Below are positions 1 to 11,854 of a DNA stretch of 64,000 nucleotides, one piece after another (the stretch's first letter is position 1; each line of letters begins with the position of its first letter). The position numbers were made by a program, and so were the translations under genes. The notes beneath the pieces were generated by a model that did no database searches, had not been told where the DNA came from, and was given only the letters and a program-made list of their open reading frames with translations. Origin of the DNA: Flabesymbios commensalis. Lineage: Eukaryota; Annelida; Polychaeta; Terebellida; Flabelligeridae. Location of the stretch: assembly GCA_964017125.1 (NCBI GenBank), contig OZ024902.1:36615219-36679218 (forward strand), in the 5' to 3' direction.

Positions 1-693
1 TCAAGGCCGCGACGATCATATATATATATATATATATATGCATATATATATCCACACAACATAGAAACATTTATCAGGTATACATTCGAAGCTGATATTG
101 AGTTGCAAGGGCAGTGACTGTACCCAACTGTCTTTAAAAAACGATACTTTGTTTGATAAAATTGTTTGTAGGCATCTAGTCCTATAGTCGTATCTAGCTT
201 AAAGTAGCCTACTGTGATAATGTTGTGCTACAATGAATCAACAATTTTTATGTAATGATTGTGTTACATATATTTATATGTTGTATGATACGTTTTCTAA
301 TAAAAATGTAAAAATAAACAAAATTATGTTGTTTTATATTCTACGTAAGTCTATAATTTCTTTGAAACTTATTGAACATCCTAGGTCACACAACAACATG
401 TCAAAACATCTCATGAAACGTGAATAAAATGTTATTTTGTATATACATATATGCATATAACTCGAAATATCCAGTTCCTAGCTCAATGTATCGAGTTATT
501 AACTGAGTTATTTTCTCAATATGTGGAGTTATAAACTCAATATATCGAGTTGTGAACTCAATATATCGGGTTTTAAAAAAATAATAAGAAGAATGCAAAT
601 GTCGTTTCTGGGCTTTAGAGTCTGACTAATACTGAGACGAATCAGATGGATTTGTTTGTGATATCATCACAAACAAATCCGTCGCGGCCTTGA
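1..693. repeat. Possible short-TIR element with internal palindrome
   Basis: Bases 1-13 (tcaaggccgcgac) are the exact reverse complement of 681-693. Just inside the right end is a 33-bp palindrome, 648-680, with 15-bp arms ggatttgtttgtgat. An AT dinucleotide run is at 19-38. The inside is AT-rich and non-coding. The left end coincides with the window edge, so true length is unknown. Confidence 0.4.
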
Positions 694-824
694 GTAGTGG
701 GTCTGTGCTGTAATGTCCAGATGCCAAGCTGGATTGAGTGGCAATGCCACTCGACCACCACGCAACGCCATTTCTGACTCGGTGCTTGTGGTCGGTTATC
801 AGGGCTCTTCAGAACGGGGATGGG

Positions 825-946
825 GTAATAGTAATAGTCGTGATGGTAATAGGTAACGGGACATTTCACTGTAATAGTAACAGTAATAGTAATAGATCGC
901 GAAAAAATGAAAGTAATAGTAATAGATGGCCAAGTAATAGATAATA
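825..946. repeat. Imperfect AGTAAT-type microsatellite
   Basis: Runs of gtaatagtaa and aatagtaatag with interruptions. Open frames over it arise from the 3- and 6-bp period and are not taken as genes. Confidence 0.7.
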
Positions 947-1226
947 GTCTTTCACTTTTATATTACACTATTTTATTTTCGCTTGAATATTCACATCAAT
1001 GCATATCATCAATATTCAACATCTCATGTTTGCTGGGAGGCGTGTCAGTTGCCTGCATTATATTTGTTTATACAGCTCAATGTGTGAAGAACAACGCACT
1101 ATAATTACCGTTATCGATGGTCAATGAGGCGCGACTTAAAATCTTAAGGCCTAAACAGTATCAAAACAAGTCATTGCCAGGCCCCCTTGGTCAAACATCT
1201 TCGATCTTTTGGGCCTGATGGTCAGC

Positions 1227-1337
1227 CCAGAAAACACGGAGCATTCTCCCCATGCTGTTTAAATGTTGAGCCAGCGTCGAAGATGGTGGACAACATTGAA
1301 ACAGCATCGGGTGAAAGCCCCGTGTTTGGTGGGAGGG
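1227..1337. mobile_element. Palindromic MITE-like repeat, 'aacattgggcca' family
   Basis: Imperfect inverted arms: cagaaaacacgg at left and ccgtgtttggtggg at right, with atgctgttt / aaacagcat nested inside. It belongs to a family with more than ten copies in this window (see 55173-55279 for the cleanest). Confidence 0.6.
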
Positions 1338-2215
1338 CAAATGTATGATGTAGGCTACAGTGTTAAGACTGCAATAATCGCCAGTTGGCGAAACTTAATT
1401 AACCCTAACGGTCCTAGAAACCACATTAAACTACGCCAAAACAAATTCAAACATGGTATTAAATACAAATATAACATTTCTAGAAAAAAACATTAAATAT
1501 TTTATCGCAAAATGTTTAGCCATCGTAAAATAAAGATGTTATTGTTTATTTCACTAATTAGTCAGAGAAAGTTAGCAAAAAACCTGAAACAAATAACTTA
1601 CCAAAATATTTGTGTACCACGGTCTTGTATAAGGTCTGTACTAGCCACACAAAATTTGTTTACTCTGGATATTCATAGGAGGATTTTTAGGAGGGTAAAA
1701 TCCAAAATGGCCGACTATCTCACAGAAATAACATAGGGAGTGAAAATTAATCATCAATTTGTTTACAAATGTGCTGATTAAAGGGTTGGAAGTTGTTTTA
1801 CAATAAATAAGCGACATAAAAAAACAAAATGGCCGCCAAATGTTTCATTGATGGAACATTTTTGCGCCTGTCTAGTCTATGTGTCAAATTAAATTTCACT
1901 TTCTATTTTGTGTTTTTTAATTTTTTATGTTTCACATTATTTTTGCTATTATTTGCAATCATTTTTATAACCTTGGATGTGGCTTTGATAAGCTGATTAG
2001 TCTAGTCGAAAAGCAGAGTTCCAGTGCACCCTCGTAAATATACTTCTAATTGGTGTATCTAGCTTGTAAAAAACCCGTAGAAAACGATTAGCTTTTTTTT
2101 ACAGGCTGAAAAAATGTCCCACGTGCCATTTTTATGCAAATTTGTGCCGCCATTACCGAAAAATCTATATTGAGTTATAGCTTGGTCAATATCACAGAAA
2201 ATTTACTGATCATTT

Positions 2216-3318
2216 AAGAAGTGATCACATCCTCCTTAATAATTCTCTCAGACACTACAAAGATGATCTTGGCCACTAACAAATTGATGTTAGCCACTGA
2301 AGCCACTTTAAAAGTGATTTCGGCCACTTCAAAAATGATCTTGGCCACCGAAGAAGACACAGCCACTTTAAAAGTTATCGCAGCAACTACAAAAATGATC
2401 TTGGCCACTGAAAAAGTGATCACAGCCACTTTAAACGTTGTCTCATCCACTACAAAAGTGATCTTGGCCACTGAAGAAGTGACCACAACCACTTTCAAAG
2501 TTATCTTAGCCACTACATAAGTAATCTTAGCCACTGAAGAAGTGATCACATGCTCCCTAATACTTATCTCAGCCACTACAAAGGTGATCTTGGCTGCAAA
2601 CAAACTGATGTCAACCACTGAAGCTACTTTAAAAGTTATCTCATCCACTACAAAAGTGATCTAGGCCACGAAAGAAGTGACCACAACCACTTTCAAAATT
2701 ATCTCAGCCACTATATATAAGTGATCTTAGGCACATAAGAAGTGATCACATCCCACTTAAAAATCATCTCGGCCACTACAAAGGTGATCCTGGTCAATAA
2801 CAAACTGATGTCAGCCACTGAAGCCACTTTAAAAGTTATCTGAACTACAACAAAGGTTACCTTGGCCACAAACGAACGGATCTTGGACACTGAAGAAGTC
2901 ATCACAGTCACTTTAAAGTTATCTCACCCTCTACATAAATGATCTTTGCCACTGAAGTAGTAATCACAGCCTCTTTAAAAAGTATATCAGCCTGCACAAA
3001 GGTGATCTTGGTCACTAAGAAACTGATGTCAGCCAACAAAAAAAAAAATTCTTTACCACTACAAAAATTTTACCACTGAAAAAGTGATCACAGCCACTTT
3101 AAAAGTTGTCTCAACCACTATATAGGTGATCTTAGCCACTGAAGAAGTGATCACATCCTCCTTGAACATTATCTCAACAACTACCAGGTGATCTTGGCCA
3201 CTAACATACTGATGTCAGCCACTTAAAAAGTGATCTCGGTCACTACAAAAGTGATATTAACCATTGAAAACGCGATCACAGGCACTTTAAAAGTTACCTC
3301 AGCCACTTTAAAAGCTAT
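2216..3318. repeat. 21-bp-period satellite with higher-order structure
   Basis: About fifty monomers of the type atcttggccactgaagaag, differing at the end and in the cagccacttt / cagccactac / tggccactga variants. Three variants often alternate, giving a 63-bp higher-order unit. Because 21 is divisible by 3, both strands stay open for long stretches (plus 2221-2520, minus 2214-2648), giving seven-residue peptide repeats such as ITFKVAV. I treat these frames as a by-product, not genes. Confidence 0.85.
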
Positions 3319-3600
3319 TGACTCACCAGTGTTGTTATTAGAAGCTAATTCAAAATATGTATTGAACATAATTATCATTGGTATTGGTGGCGCTTAGTCC
3401 TTCATGACAATTTGTTCTATGTATATTTTTTGTTTTCGATCTACAATACGACCAGAACCGTTCAGGGTTTTCCTTTAATGTGTCAGGCAAATCAGCAATG
3501 AACTGGTTGTGCTTGAACTGACGTCTCACAAACCATGATGGTAAATTCCTGAGGGTACATTTGATCGTCTTACGGTAATTTTGAGTACGCATGTTTTAAC
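3319..3600 (-). mobile_element. LINE (non-LTR retrotransposon) fragment, region before RT
   Basis: The minus strand encodes SWFVRRQFKHNQFIADLPDT then LKENPERFWSYCRSKTK and later FNTYFELAS, the latter in another frame. The pattern ..NP..FW.YC.SKTK.. followed by FN.YF.S is typical of the linker between endonuclease and reverse transcriptase in CR1/Jockey-like LINEs. It holds one frameshift and no RT core, so it is a short dead piece. Clade uncertain. Confidence 0.6.
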
Positions 3601-4420
3601 AGCATCAGCATAGCACTAGAGCCAACATTCTCAGTCCAGATCAACATCTATATTATTAGTACATTCAACTGTCTGGAGCATTTTACCACTCAACAAAGCT
3701 CCTAACTTATTCCAATCTCCGTTTTACATGCACTACACGTACACTATATTCATTACACATACATCTAATAGAGACTAAAGAAAATGTTGTTCCTAATTAC
3801 AAAAAGCAGACCTGTTCACATTCAACATGTAATATCGGTAACATAAGATTTGCATGTTGCACTTCTCAAACCAAAAAGTCGAGCGTGAACATCTATTGAT
3901 CACTATCTTGTTTTGCTATTTTTGGCGGCCATGTTGGTTTTTCTCCTGTTGATATTATTTACTTTTATGAATAATACTACATTTAACGTAACTGTCCACC
4001 CACCGCTGCTAAAATGTAGGGTAAATTAGCTTGCCATCACAAAATATGTCTGGTTTCGATTTTTTCATTACCGATTTCGGCCATCTTACATTTTGCTCTG
4101 CTCTGTAAAAAATCCTCCTATGACAGTTGAACGTAAACAAATTGTTAGAAGTTAGCTAAGACCTTATACTATACAATGATAAAAAAAAATTGGTAAGGAA
4201 TTTGTTTTAGGTTTTGTTAAAAACACGCTGAACTTTCCCTGACTAAATATCCTGGTTATCTGGATCTGTAGATAGCCCTACTACTATAATATTTACGCAG
4301 TGTTATCAATAACTTTTATATCGAGGACAGACAACTTTGCACGCCGACATTCATCAAGGAGATCTTATCAGTGTTGTGATCCCCTCCCTCTATCCCGCGA
4401 GTAGGATTTTTATGACCATC
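3601..4420. other. No gene seen
   Basis: AT-rich sequence. It contains the right arm of the inverted structure (3920-4246) and otherwise nothing I recognise. Confidence 0.5.
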
Positions 4421-6155
4421 ATTCTCTCATTATTATCAGCCCCGACCGCAGATAGCAGAGCCTATTTACGATGATACATGCTGGGACGGATTTCATGGCC
4501 TGGTCCTCATTGTGATGCGGATATTAAATCCGAAGTAGTATCCAAAGTCACATGTATCGATGGAGCTGCTTCATTAGGCTCTGAACGTTTTAAAAGGTTC
4601 TCTTCCTGGTCACGCCTTGTACGTGCCATTTGTAATTTGAAATACTTCATCTTGTCGACTCTTGCCAGTGGGGATAGACGTTCTAATGACATCAGTCTCA
4701 CCGATGCCTGTATCTCCGCTGCAAAGTTCATCATAAGGAAAGTCCAAGATGAAGTATATTATAAGAAAATCAAAAGAGCTCGCGAAGGTAAGCCTAGTCC
4801 TCCTGAAAGCAATTCCTTAACCAATCTCAGCCCGTTTGTTGACAGGGCAGACATACTCCGGGTCGGCGTCCGAATAGAACATGCTGTAATCCCAGTTGAT
4901 GAAAAACATCCCTTGATCCTACCTAAAACCATCACATTACCACACTGCTGATAGAACATCATCACGCCAAGGTGAACCATCAGGAACGTCTTTTTACTGA
5001 AGGTGCCATTAGGCAACCGGCTTATGGATTGTGAGATGCAAGCGGCTAATACCTTTTCTGATCAACAAATGTGTTACCTGTCGCAAGTTGAGAAGACCCC
5101 AAAACTCAAAGGATGGCTGATCTACCTGCCGATCGTTTAGGTCCTGGTGCTCCCTTCTTGAATGTTGGGATTGGCGTATTTGGGCCTTGGTTAGTTGTTG
5201 CCCGTCGTACTAGAGGCTAAGAACAAACGCTGGGCTGTGATATTTACTTGCTTGGTTATCACAGCAATTCATTTAGAGGCTGTGGACGACATGAGCACAT
5301 CTGCTATTATCAACGCCTTTAGAAGCTTTATCGCTATTGGGGTAGTGGTTAGCACCGCTGCCTTTCACGCTGGAGTTCGGGGTTCGTTTCCCGGTCTCGG
5401 CAGTTTGAAAGAAACAAAATTGTTTCTTTCCCATCCACTTGTAAAACTCAGTATTGTGGGGAGCCTTCGTGACCGAGAGGTAGCGTGCTCGGCCTCAACC
5501 ACCAGGTTTGAATTTCGAATCCGGTGTCTGGAGGGCAGTGCCATCTCACCATCCTCAGGAGGTTCTCCTGGCCCAATTTAGCCTGTATGTGCACAAAAGT
5601 GGCCTAAAGACCAATTCATTTCATTTTTTTATTAGGGGTAAGGTTTCTGAAATTCGTTCTGATTGTGGCAGCCATTTTATCGGAGCTACAAGTAAATCAG
5701 AGAATTATACTGTAAATGTCGAAGATGGTACAACAACATTTTCTACTTGGATAAAGGGATCTTCAACGCTCCCCACTCTTCACATATGGGCGGATCGTGG
5801 GAGCGCCTGATAGGCGTCACTCGCAGGATATTAGACGCTATGTTGCGCGATGTGTCTAATAAGAACATTACTCATGATGTACCGACCACCTTGATGGCCG
5901 GAGTGTGTGCTATTGTAAATGCTCGCCCTCTTGTACCTGAAAGGCTGTATCATCCGACCCTGATAATCTAAGTTTACTTTCACCAGCCACCCTTCTCACT
6001 CAAAAACAGGATCATGCTACAGTATCTATTGACAAGCTCGACACTCGAGATATGTATGCAAAACAATGGAAACATGTTCAGTCTTGGCGTAATTGTTTTG
6101 GTCCAGTTGGAGACGTGAATATGTACAAACTTTGAAACCTGGGCGCAAATTTGAT
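4420..6155 (+). mobile_element. Pao/BEL-type LTR retroelement fossil (pol region: linker and integrase)
   Basis: Plus-strand remnant of the second half of a Pao/BEL pol gene. In order it shows the segment before integrase (FKRFSSWSRLVRAI; RVGVRIEHA; EKHPLILPKT), the integrase core (FTCLVITAIHLEAV; SDCGSHFIGA; HMGGSWERLIG; VNARPL) and the Pao-type integrase end near 6,100. No gag, RT or LTRs were recognised. It is broken by several lesions and interrupted by a SINE (5341-5630). Degree of decay suggests it is old. Confidence 0.85.
5341..5630 (+). mobile_element. tRNA-derived SINE with two tRNA-like units, inserted in the Pao/BEL fossil
   Basis: The first unit has an A-box-like tagtggttagca (about 5343) and a B-box-like ggttcgtttcc (5381-5391). 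A second unit follows with gaccgagaggtagcg (about 5471) and gtttgaatttcgaatcc (about 5506). The tail is T-rich (ttcattttttt). Flanks attggggta (5336-5344) and attaggggta (5631-5640) look like a target-site duplication. No other copy was noticed in the window. Confidence 0.75.
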
Positions 6156-6159
6156 CGAG

Positions 6160-9100
6160 TTGAAATGTTGAGTGAATCGTGTAAAATTAATGAGGATATT
6201 TGTTGATTGGAAAAAAGGTCATAAGGGTCACAGAAAGGTCAAATATGAAGTCATGATTTTTACTGTATGTGACGGTGACGAAAATAGACATCTAGGAGGC
6301 CTGAAAAGTGGACCGCTGTGTTAGATGAAATGTTAAATGTACCCAGCTAAAAAACAGAAACAAGATTTTCAACATCGCATCTCATGCAGTTTATTACAAA
6401 ACAATATGTTCAATAGTTACCATCTGTATTACAAAATAACATTAGATGTCACAAGGTTAGGCCAAATACACATATATACAAAATACAAGGAGTTATACAA
6501 CAGAAGCCCTTTATCATTTTCAATCAATGCTTCAAAACATTTTTATTAATAATTTGTTTCTTCATTTGAGAAAGCTTACAATCATATGTATGATACGATC
6601 AAGGTAAAATGTTTTGTGTTGAAATGTTGCTGAAATTGAACAATTTCTGGGGAAAATATTAGTAAAAAGTTACGTTTTCCGAAAGAGGTTTTTAAATCTA
6701 AAATTATTTTGATGTTGTGGTACATATAGAGGCATGTTGGTTTATTTTCTTTAGGATACACAAACTCACCTCTGATGAATTTTCACTTTTTAAAATTCAT
6801 TTTACATTTGTTTTTCTAAATACAAACAGTTTTAACCGGTCTTTAGTAGTCAAATAAACCAAGGCATTCGCACTAGTAAAGGGTTCCGAACACAACATCT
6901 GGTATCTGAGAATAAATGATATCAATGAAAACAAGAACCTCGTGGCAAACAACAGCACTTAACATTTTTTAGAACGATATTTCAAATTAAATACTGCATT
7001 TTGTAAAGGACGTTTAATTTTGAAAATCAATTGTTTTGTAGAATCATGTCAACAAAATATGGCCAGTTAATTAGCAAACAACACATTTTTTTTAAAGTGC
7101 CTGAAAAAAGTATACCATTTACAAACCGAACCTGGATATTAAAAAAGATACAGTAGATCGTCTATGAAGGTATCATTTATTAGGTAGTCTTTCCATAAAT
7201 AAAGTTGGAAGACAACACTAGTACTGGTTGACTGTACATGTAGAAGGTCAACGCTAGCTAGTATTGATGTTGACTGGTGATCCAAGATGCCGTTTAAAAG
7301 TTGGTGCAGTGTGAGAAAGGTTGACCAAGCATTGTTGTGAACAAATTTATCGAGGATTTGCAAATACATGTAGCTACAAAACTAAAATCAGTGTCTCCTC
7401 AATTCGTTGACCAGGCATTGAGAAAGACCATTATCCACCATGGTTGTCAAATAAAAAACATTCTTTAATTTAATTTTCACCTACTTTAAGTTGTGCCTCA
7501 CTGTCGCGATCCACAACTTCCAAGTGGGTGAAAATAACAAACGTTTGATAGGATGAATCTATTTGTAATGCTAGGAAATTGATCAATTCAGGTAAGTAAA
7601 ATTACAACTGCAAAACTAGTTTTGACCAATTTCAACATAGTTACAGTAAATGCATTGCAGTTGGCAATATTTATTATTCGTTGTTGAAATGTTTGTCTAG
7701 AACATGTAGCAAATAAAGTATGGCGTTGACAACTATGAATGTCAAATTTGAGAAGTTATGCTGGTAATGTTAATGCTAAAGTAGGCTCCCTACCCTAAAA
7801 CACATATCCTAAGAATTGGTAAAGTAGCCTACAGTGGCTTTATTTTCGTCCAACATGGTCAGCTAATGAACCTGATTCGAAATCCTCTGTCACAAAGTTT
7901 TAAAGAGCAAAATACCTTGAATTGGACACTTCTACTAATATATCCTATACCATGATCAATGATGATAGATCTGCTTGCATCTCAATTATTCCAATAAATG
8001 CCCATTTAACACCAAAGTTCTCTTTCCAAGCCAAAAAAGAAGTTTGGTGTTGAAAGGGTTAAATGGGTTGAATAGAACATTGCTAGATTATAAATCAGCA
8101 AAACAACTAATGATATAGACAGTAAATGAAACGTAGGAGAAAAAATCACTTTTCAAAGAGCTTTTTCTTTATAAGCATTTGCAAATAAATGGCTCGATTT
8201 ATTAGAAATGACGTCTCAAGAGGAAACATCAGAACAAGTACTGTAGAAAAAAAACGTTACAGGTGAAATATGCAGTGTGGAACACGTTTTACAGACATAT
8301 GCAGGGAATAAAATGAAATAACTTACTTAATGATCTTTAAAACATTAACAACTTTCAAGAAATAACATGCACAAGCAACAAGAAGATTGTACCACTTTCA
8401 GTTTAAATGTACATGCGTGAAGAAATAGAATCAAAAAGGCTCATTCTTCATTTGTTCCAGATGTGGGGTGTAAACAATATTCTATTAGAAACATCGCTCA
8501 AATCAATTACTCCCATATTCACAACAGATATGGCCACCGTTTTTATGACACATGATTACTTCTTTTTTCGATTTTGGTTACTATTTGTGCCTTGCTACTA
8601 GTATCACAAAAGACACACGTGATATTACAGAGGGAAATATAATACAGCTGTACAACCTATAGTTCAACGTGACGCACTTAAAGTTGAAAAATAAGACAAA
8701 GCACACAAAATAATCACATAATAAAAGTGACTGAGTGATACATGTGTTGCCATGATATCAGTTAGTTATTTACTTCTATCTACAGTCAATATTAGCACTA
8801 CAAACAGTCATGAGCTATGAGAGAGCTAAAATGGCGCACACTCATATTTTAATCCTACTACCATTCTAATTATACGTGTTTGAGGTAATCATTTGCAGTT
8901 TAACAAAATAACAACACATGAACATTAACACTTCATATTTAATGTCAATTTAATAGAAAAATGAAACCTCAACGAATTGGTCTGTCTAGGATAATCCAAA
9001 AACTTAATATGGATCAAAATTACAGAAATCAATTTCTAAAAATTTAACAACCGACGCCTTAAACCGCCCACATGTCGAAATTCACCAATCATTCTGTTGC

Positions 9101-9340
9101 CATAACAACCGAAAGACGGGTGGGGTTCAACTGGAATTCACAAGTGGAAAACAAATGTGATTCTTGATTGGTTACAAGTATACTTTCACACACGGGCTCT
9201 TTAAAGTCACAATCTAATATCAATTCCTTCAAGGCTTAGTCATTCATATCACATTATAAATAAACTTGTGTGACTGATATATACATAGGACTGTTTTTGT
9301 CCCAATTAAACTTGTGCTACCAATACTCATCAATCCTTCA
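6160..9340. other. Gene-free AT-rich intergenic DNA
   Basis: No coding signal on either strand. A weak fold-back at 7466-7535 (arms acttNaagttgtg / cacaacttccaagt) resembles the arms of the TTAA-flanked MITEs nearby. Nothing else recognised. Confidence 0.5.
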
Positions 9341-9341
9341 A

Positions 9342-9816
9342 CCCTTCACCCACTAAGTTACCAAAATTAAATTTTCACCAACTCGAAGTTCAAGTGAGTG
9401 TAAATTACTCGTATTTGGTTATTTTGAGACCAAATATTTGCAAATCTTGTTACACTCGCTTTATTCATAATATTTGTGATTTAACCTGCTAATAAAACAG
9501 CAACATTTTGAAAGTTGAAGAGCTGAATGATTTTTATATAAACGAAGAGAACAAAAGGGTTTTTTTCAATTTGAACTCCTCATAAATTACTTAGCTGGCT
9601 CTTTTCGCTTTATTTGAATACCTATGTTATGGGTCTATGGCCAATAAAATTGTTTAACTCTTTCAGTGCAGGGATCGACTTTAGAAGTCAGAATCTGACG
9701 TCTATAGATTCTGTCTGAAGTAGATCCCCGCGCTGAAAAAGGCATTAGTTGTGCCTAAGTGACTGGTCTCAAGTTCAAGTGGGTGACAAGTTAAATCAAT
9801 CCGGGTGCTTAAAGGG
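9342..9816. mobile_element. TTAA-type (piggyBac-like) MITE with another MITE nested inside
   Basis: Left end after TCAA: cccttcacccact; right end before TTAA: gggtgcttaaaggg. Mirrored inner arms cgaagttcaagtgagtg and caagttcaagtgggtg. The centre holds a copy of the tttcagtgcgggga element (9519-9742), which looks like a later insertion. Confidence 0.55.
9519..9742 (+). mobile_element. MITE of the 'tttcagtgcgggga' family, copy 1
   Basis: Shares with the copies at 19217, 20010, 29034, 38932 and 55498 the blocks agagNNcaaagggtttttt, atttgaatacctatgtta and gggtctacagcca. It ends in a fold-back, tttcagtgcaggga ... tccccgcgctgaaa, around the centre gtcagaatctgacg. Confidence 0.7.
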
Positions 9817-9867
9817 TTAATATGTTTGTGTGTTATGGTATTTCAAAAACTGAAAAAGTTATCATAG

Positions 9868-10355
9868 ATAAGGCCACAATTTTTAAATTTCCTGGTTTAC
9901 AGTTTTGTTTGTCCAGATTGGACTGTCGAAGGACGAAATAAAAATAAAGTTGGAAGTTGTGTACTTTTTTTTTATTTTTTTCATAAAAAAATCGGGTCGG
10001 AGGACAAAAAAAATAGCAAATTAGGCTATGGCGCCATTTTCTTCAACAATGACAATAGAACATTATTAGGAAGTCCTCACTCATAAGGGATCAGGCTCAG
10101 CCAATCAGACGGTGTCATGCATACAGCATGCAGAGAAAGAAATGTCATAAATAGTCAGTTTTAAAAGAGTGCATATGTTTCTTGTCCTTACCAACTCAAA
10201 TTTATTTGTTTTGGCAATTGAGTTATTATAATTTTTTCATTTAAATACAAGATGGGTGAGGTCTACGGGAATAAAAAAAAGGTCATTTTAGAATTTAATT
10301 TTATTCTAAAATTGCGAAAATTGTAAACCAGGAGATTAAAAAACTGTGGCCTTAC
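9868..10355. mobile_element. MITE with ~33-bp terminal inverted repeats
   Basis: Left end taaggccacaatttttaaat then ttcctggtttac; right end gtaaaccaggagattaaaaa then actgtggcctta. 488 bp, no coding frame, superfamily unknown. Confidence 0.75.
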
Positions 10356-10375
10356 AAAATATTACAGGGACATGC

Positions 10376-10691
10376 CAAGGTCTAAATTCATAAATATTTT
10401 GACTTCTTAATATGACCATATATTGTAAACATGTCCATAGACTAGAACTGCAAAAGTTTAAAAAAAATTCTGCTGCGCATTCACCAGTTAGGCTAGATAT
10501 AGAGATGAAATTCCCGTATTTCTTATTTTTGACATGGTTGTCAATAATTAGAAATCAGGAATTTTGTCTCTATATCTAGCCTAACTTTTTTGAAGATCTA
10601 GTCTATGGACATGTTTACATCATATGGTAATATTATTAAGCTCAAATAAAATCACCGCTTTTTTGATGATTTAAGACCCGGGCATGTCCCT
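10376..10691. mobile_element. Fold-back MITE, ends agggacatgcc
   Basis: Terminal repeats agggacatgcc / ggcatgtccct, then nested inverted pairs catgtccatagactag / ctagtctatggacatg and gttaggctagatatagaga / tctctatatctagcctaac. It starts only 20 bp after the preceding MITE ends. Almost the whole element can fold into one long hairpin. Confidence 0.8.
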
Positions 10692-11561
10692 TTAACAGTG
10701 CATTAATAATGTAACATTAGTTTATCAAAGATTTGAAAAAGTACTGATTTAATAAAAATCTACTGTTTATAATAATGATCATGGCAATAAAAAACCTGGA
10801 AGAAAATCTGTGCAAATGTAACAGATTATAAGAGCTTTCAACGGTTCTGTTATTGTGATTAGTGTGAAAATTGGTATTACATATATAAATCAGTTGTTAC
10901 CCCATATACATCAGCTTGCATTGACTGAATGCAGCACCGAGGTTTCAAGCCATGGTGTTATGTTCAGTTAATATTCAGTCTATAAAATAATTTTGGGCAA
11001 TGGGCAAACACATGGCAGCACAAAATAATGTCGGGTTAATTGAGGAACACATGTGGTGAACATCAATAATACAAACGTGTGACAGAGTTTAATAACTAAA
11101 GTTGAGACCAGCATTAAAAGCGGATACATATCAAACTGTAGCTAATACATCTAATTCACAACTACATGTATTCTTTACAATACACCTATTTATTATATGG
11201 TGATAACCTTCTCTATATCTAACCATTTTGACATTAATATTGATATTTTCACATTGACTAGCACAGCAAACAATGGAAAGAGACGTTAACAAATTAAGTA
11301 ATCATGGTAATGGCTGGAATAAGCATAGAATGATGATATGCTATTTCCAGGGTGTGGCAAGAAATCCCTGCCAAGAAACCTATATGCTGCCTTCTTCAGT
11401 GGTCCAGGTGCTATTCCTGTCATCAAAACAGTCATACTCTATTATCCTAGTTAAACATACACACTTTTCCCTAAGGTTTAAAGATAAATAACAATTATTT
11501 AGCTAATAGTTTGAGTTTGAACTAGAAACATCTGCATGACCATATTAAAGGTACACATATA

Positions 11562-11655
11562 GTACTGCGCTACAAGGCCGAAGGTCAATATCTGCTCACT
11601 TGTAACTATATTTTAAAGTAAGCAGATACTGGCCTTTGGTTTTGCATGGCACAGT
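11562..11655. repeat. Inverted repeat hairpin
   Basis: Arms aaggccgaaggtcaatatctgc and gcagatactggcctttgg with imperfect outer extension (tactgcgc / gcacagta). Probably a short MITE remnant. Confidence 0.5.
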
Positions 11656-11743
11656 AGCTCAGCACTGACACAATCAATAAAACTGTATAAAAATCATAAT
11701 CACAACCAGCCTTGGTATATGTATAAACTATAATACACAACTA

Positions 11744-11854
11744 CCTAGCAAACACAGGATATCAACCCAATGTTGGGTCACCATCTACGATACCGGCCCA
11801 GCATTGTAACAACATGTCTTGTTTTTGCTGGGTCAATGTCTTGTTTTTGCTGGG
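11744..11854. mobile_element. Palindromic MITE-like repeat, 'aacattgggcca' family
   Basis: Starts ctagcaaacacagg, contains acccaatgttgggtcacc and ggcccagcattg, ends tgtttttgctggg. The last ~20 bp are duplicated in tandem. Confidence 0.6.

Larger units (their letters stand above)
1555..4246. repeat. Long diverged inverted-repeat structure (fold-back-like)
   Basis: About 1555-1845 and 3920-4246 are recognisably reverse complements. Shared blocks in order include gtcagNgaaagtt, gtataaggtct, aatttgtttac, cataggaggatttt, and aNatggccgccaaa. Identity is moderate, with indels. Between the arms lie a 21-bp-period satellite and a LINE fragment. It could be one old fold-back element or two inverted copies of one repeat. 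Confidence 0.5.

Noticed and set aside
2214-2648. 144-codon minus-strand open frame and 99-codon plus frame
   Set aside because: Explained by the 21-bp repeat period; both strands are open and no start context, splice or homology supports a gene.
5341-5525. Functional tRNA genes
   Set aside because: A and B boxes are present but no cloverleaf with a proper anticodon arm could be drawn; the tail and target-site duplication fit a SINE.
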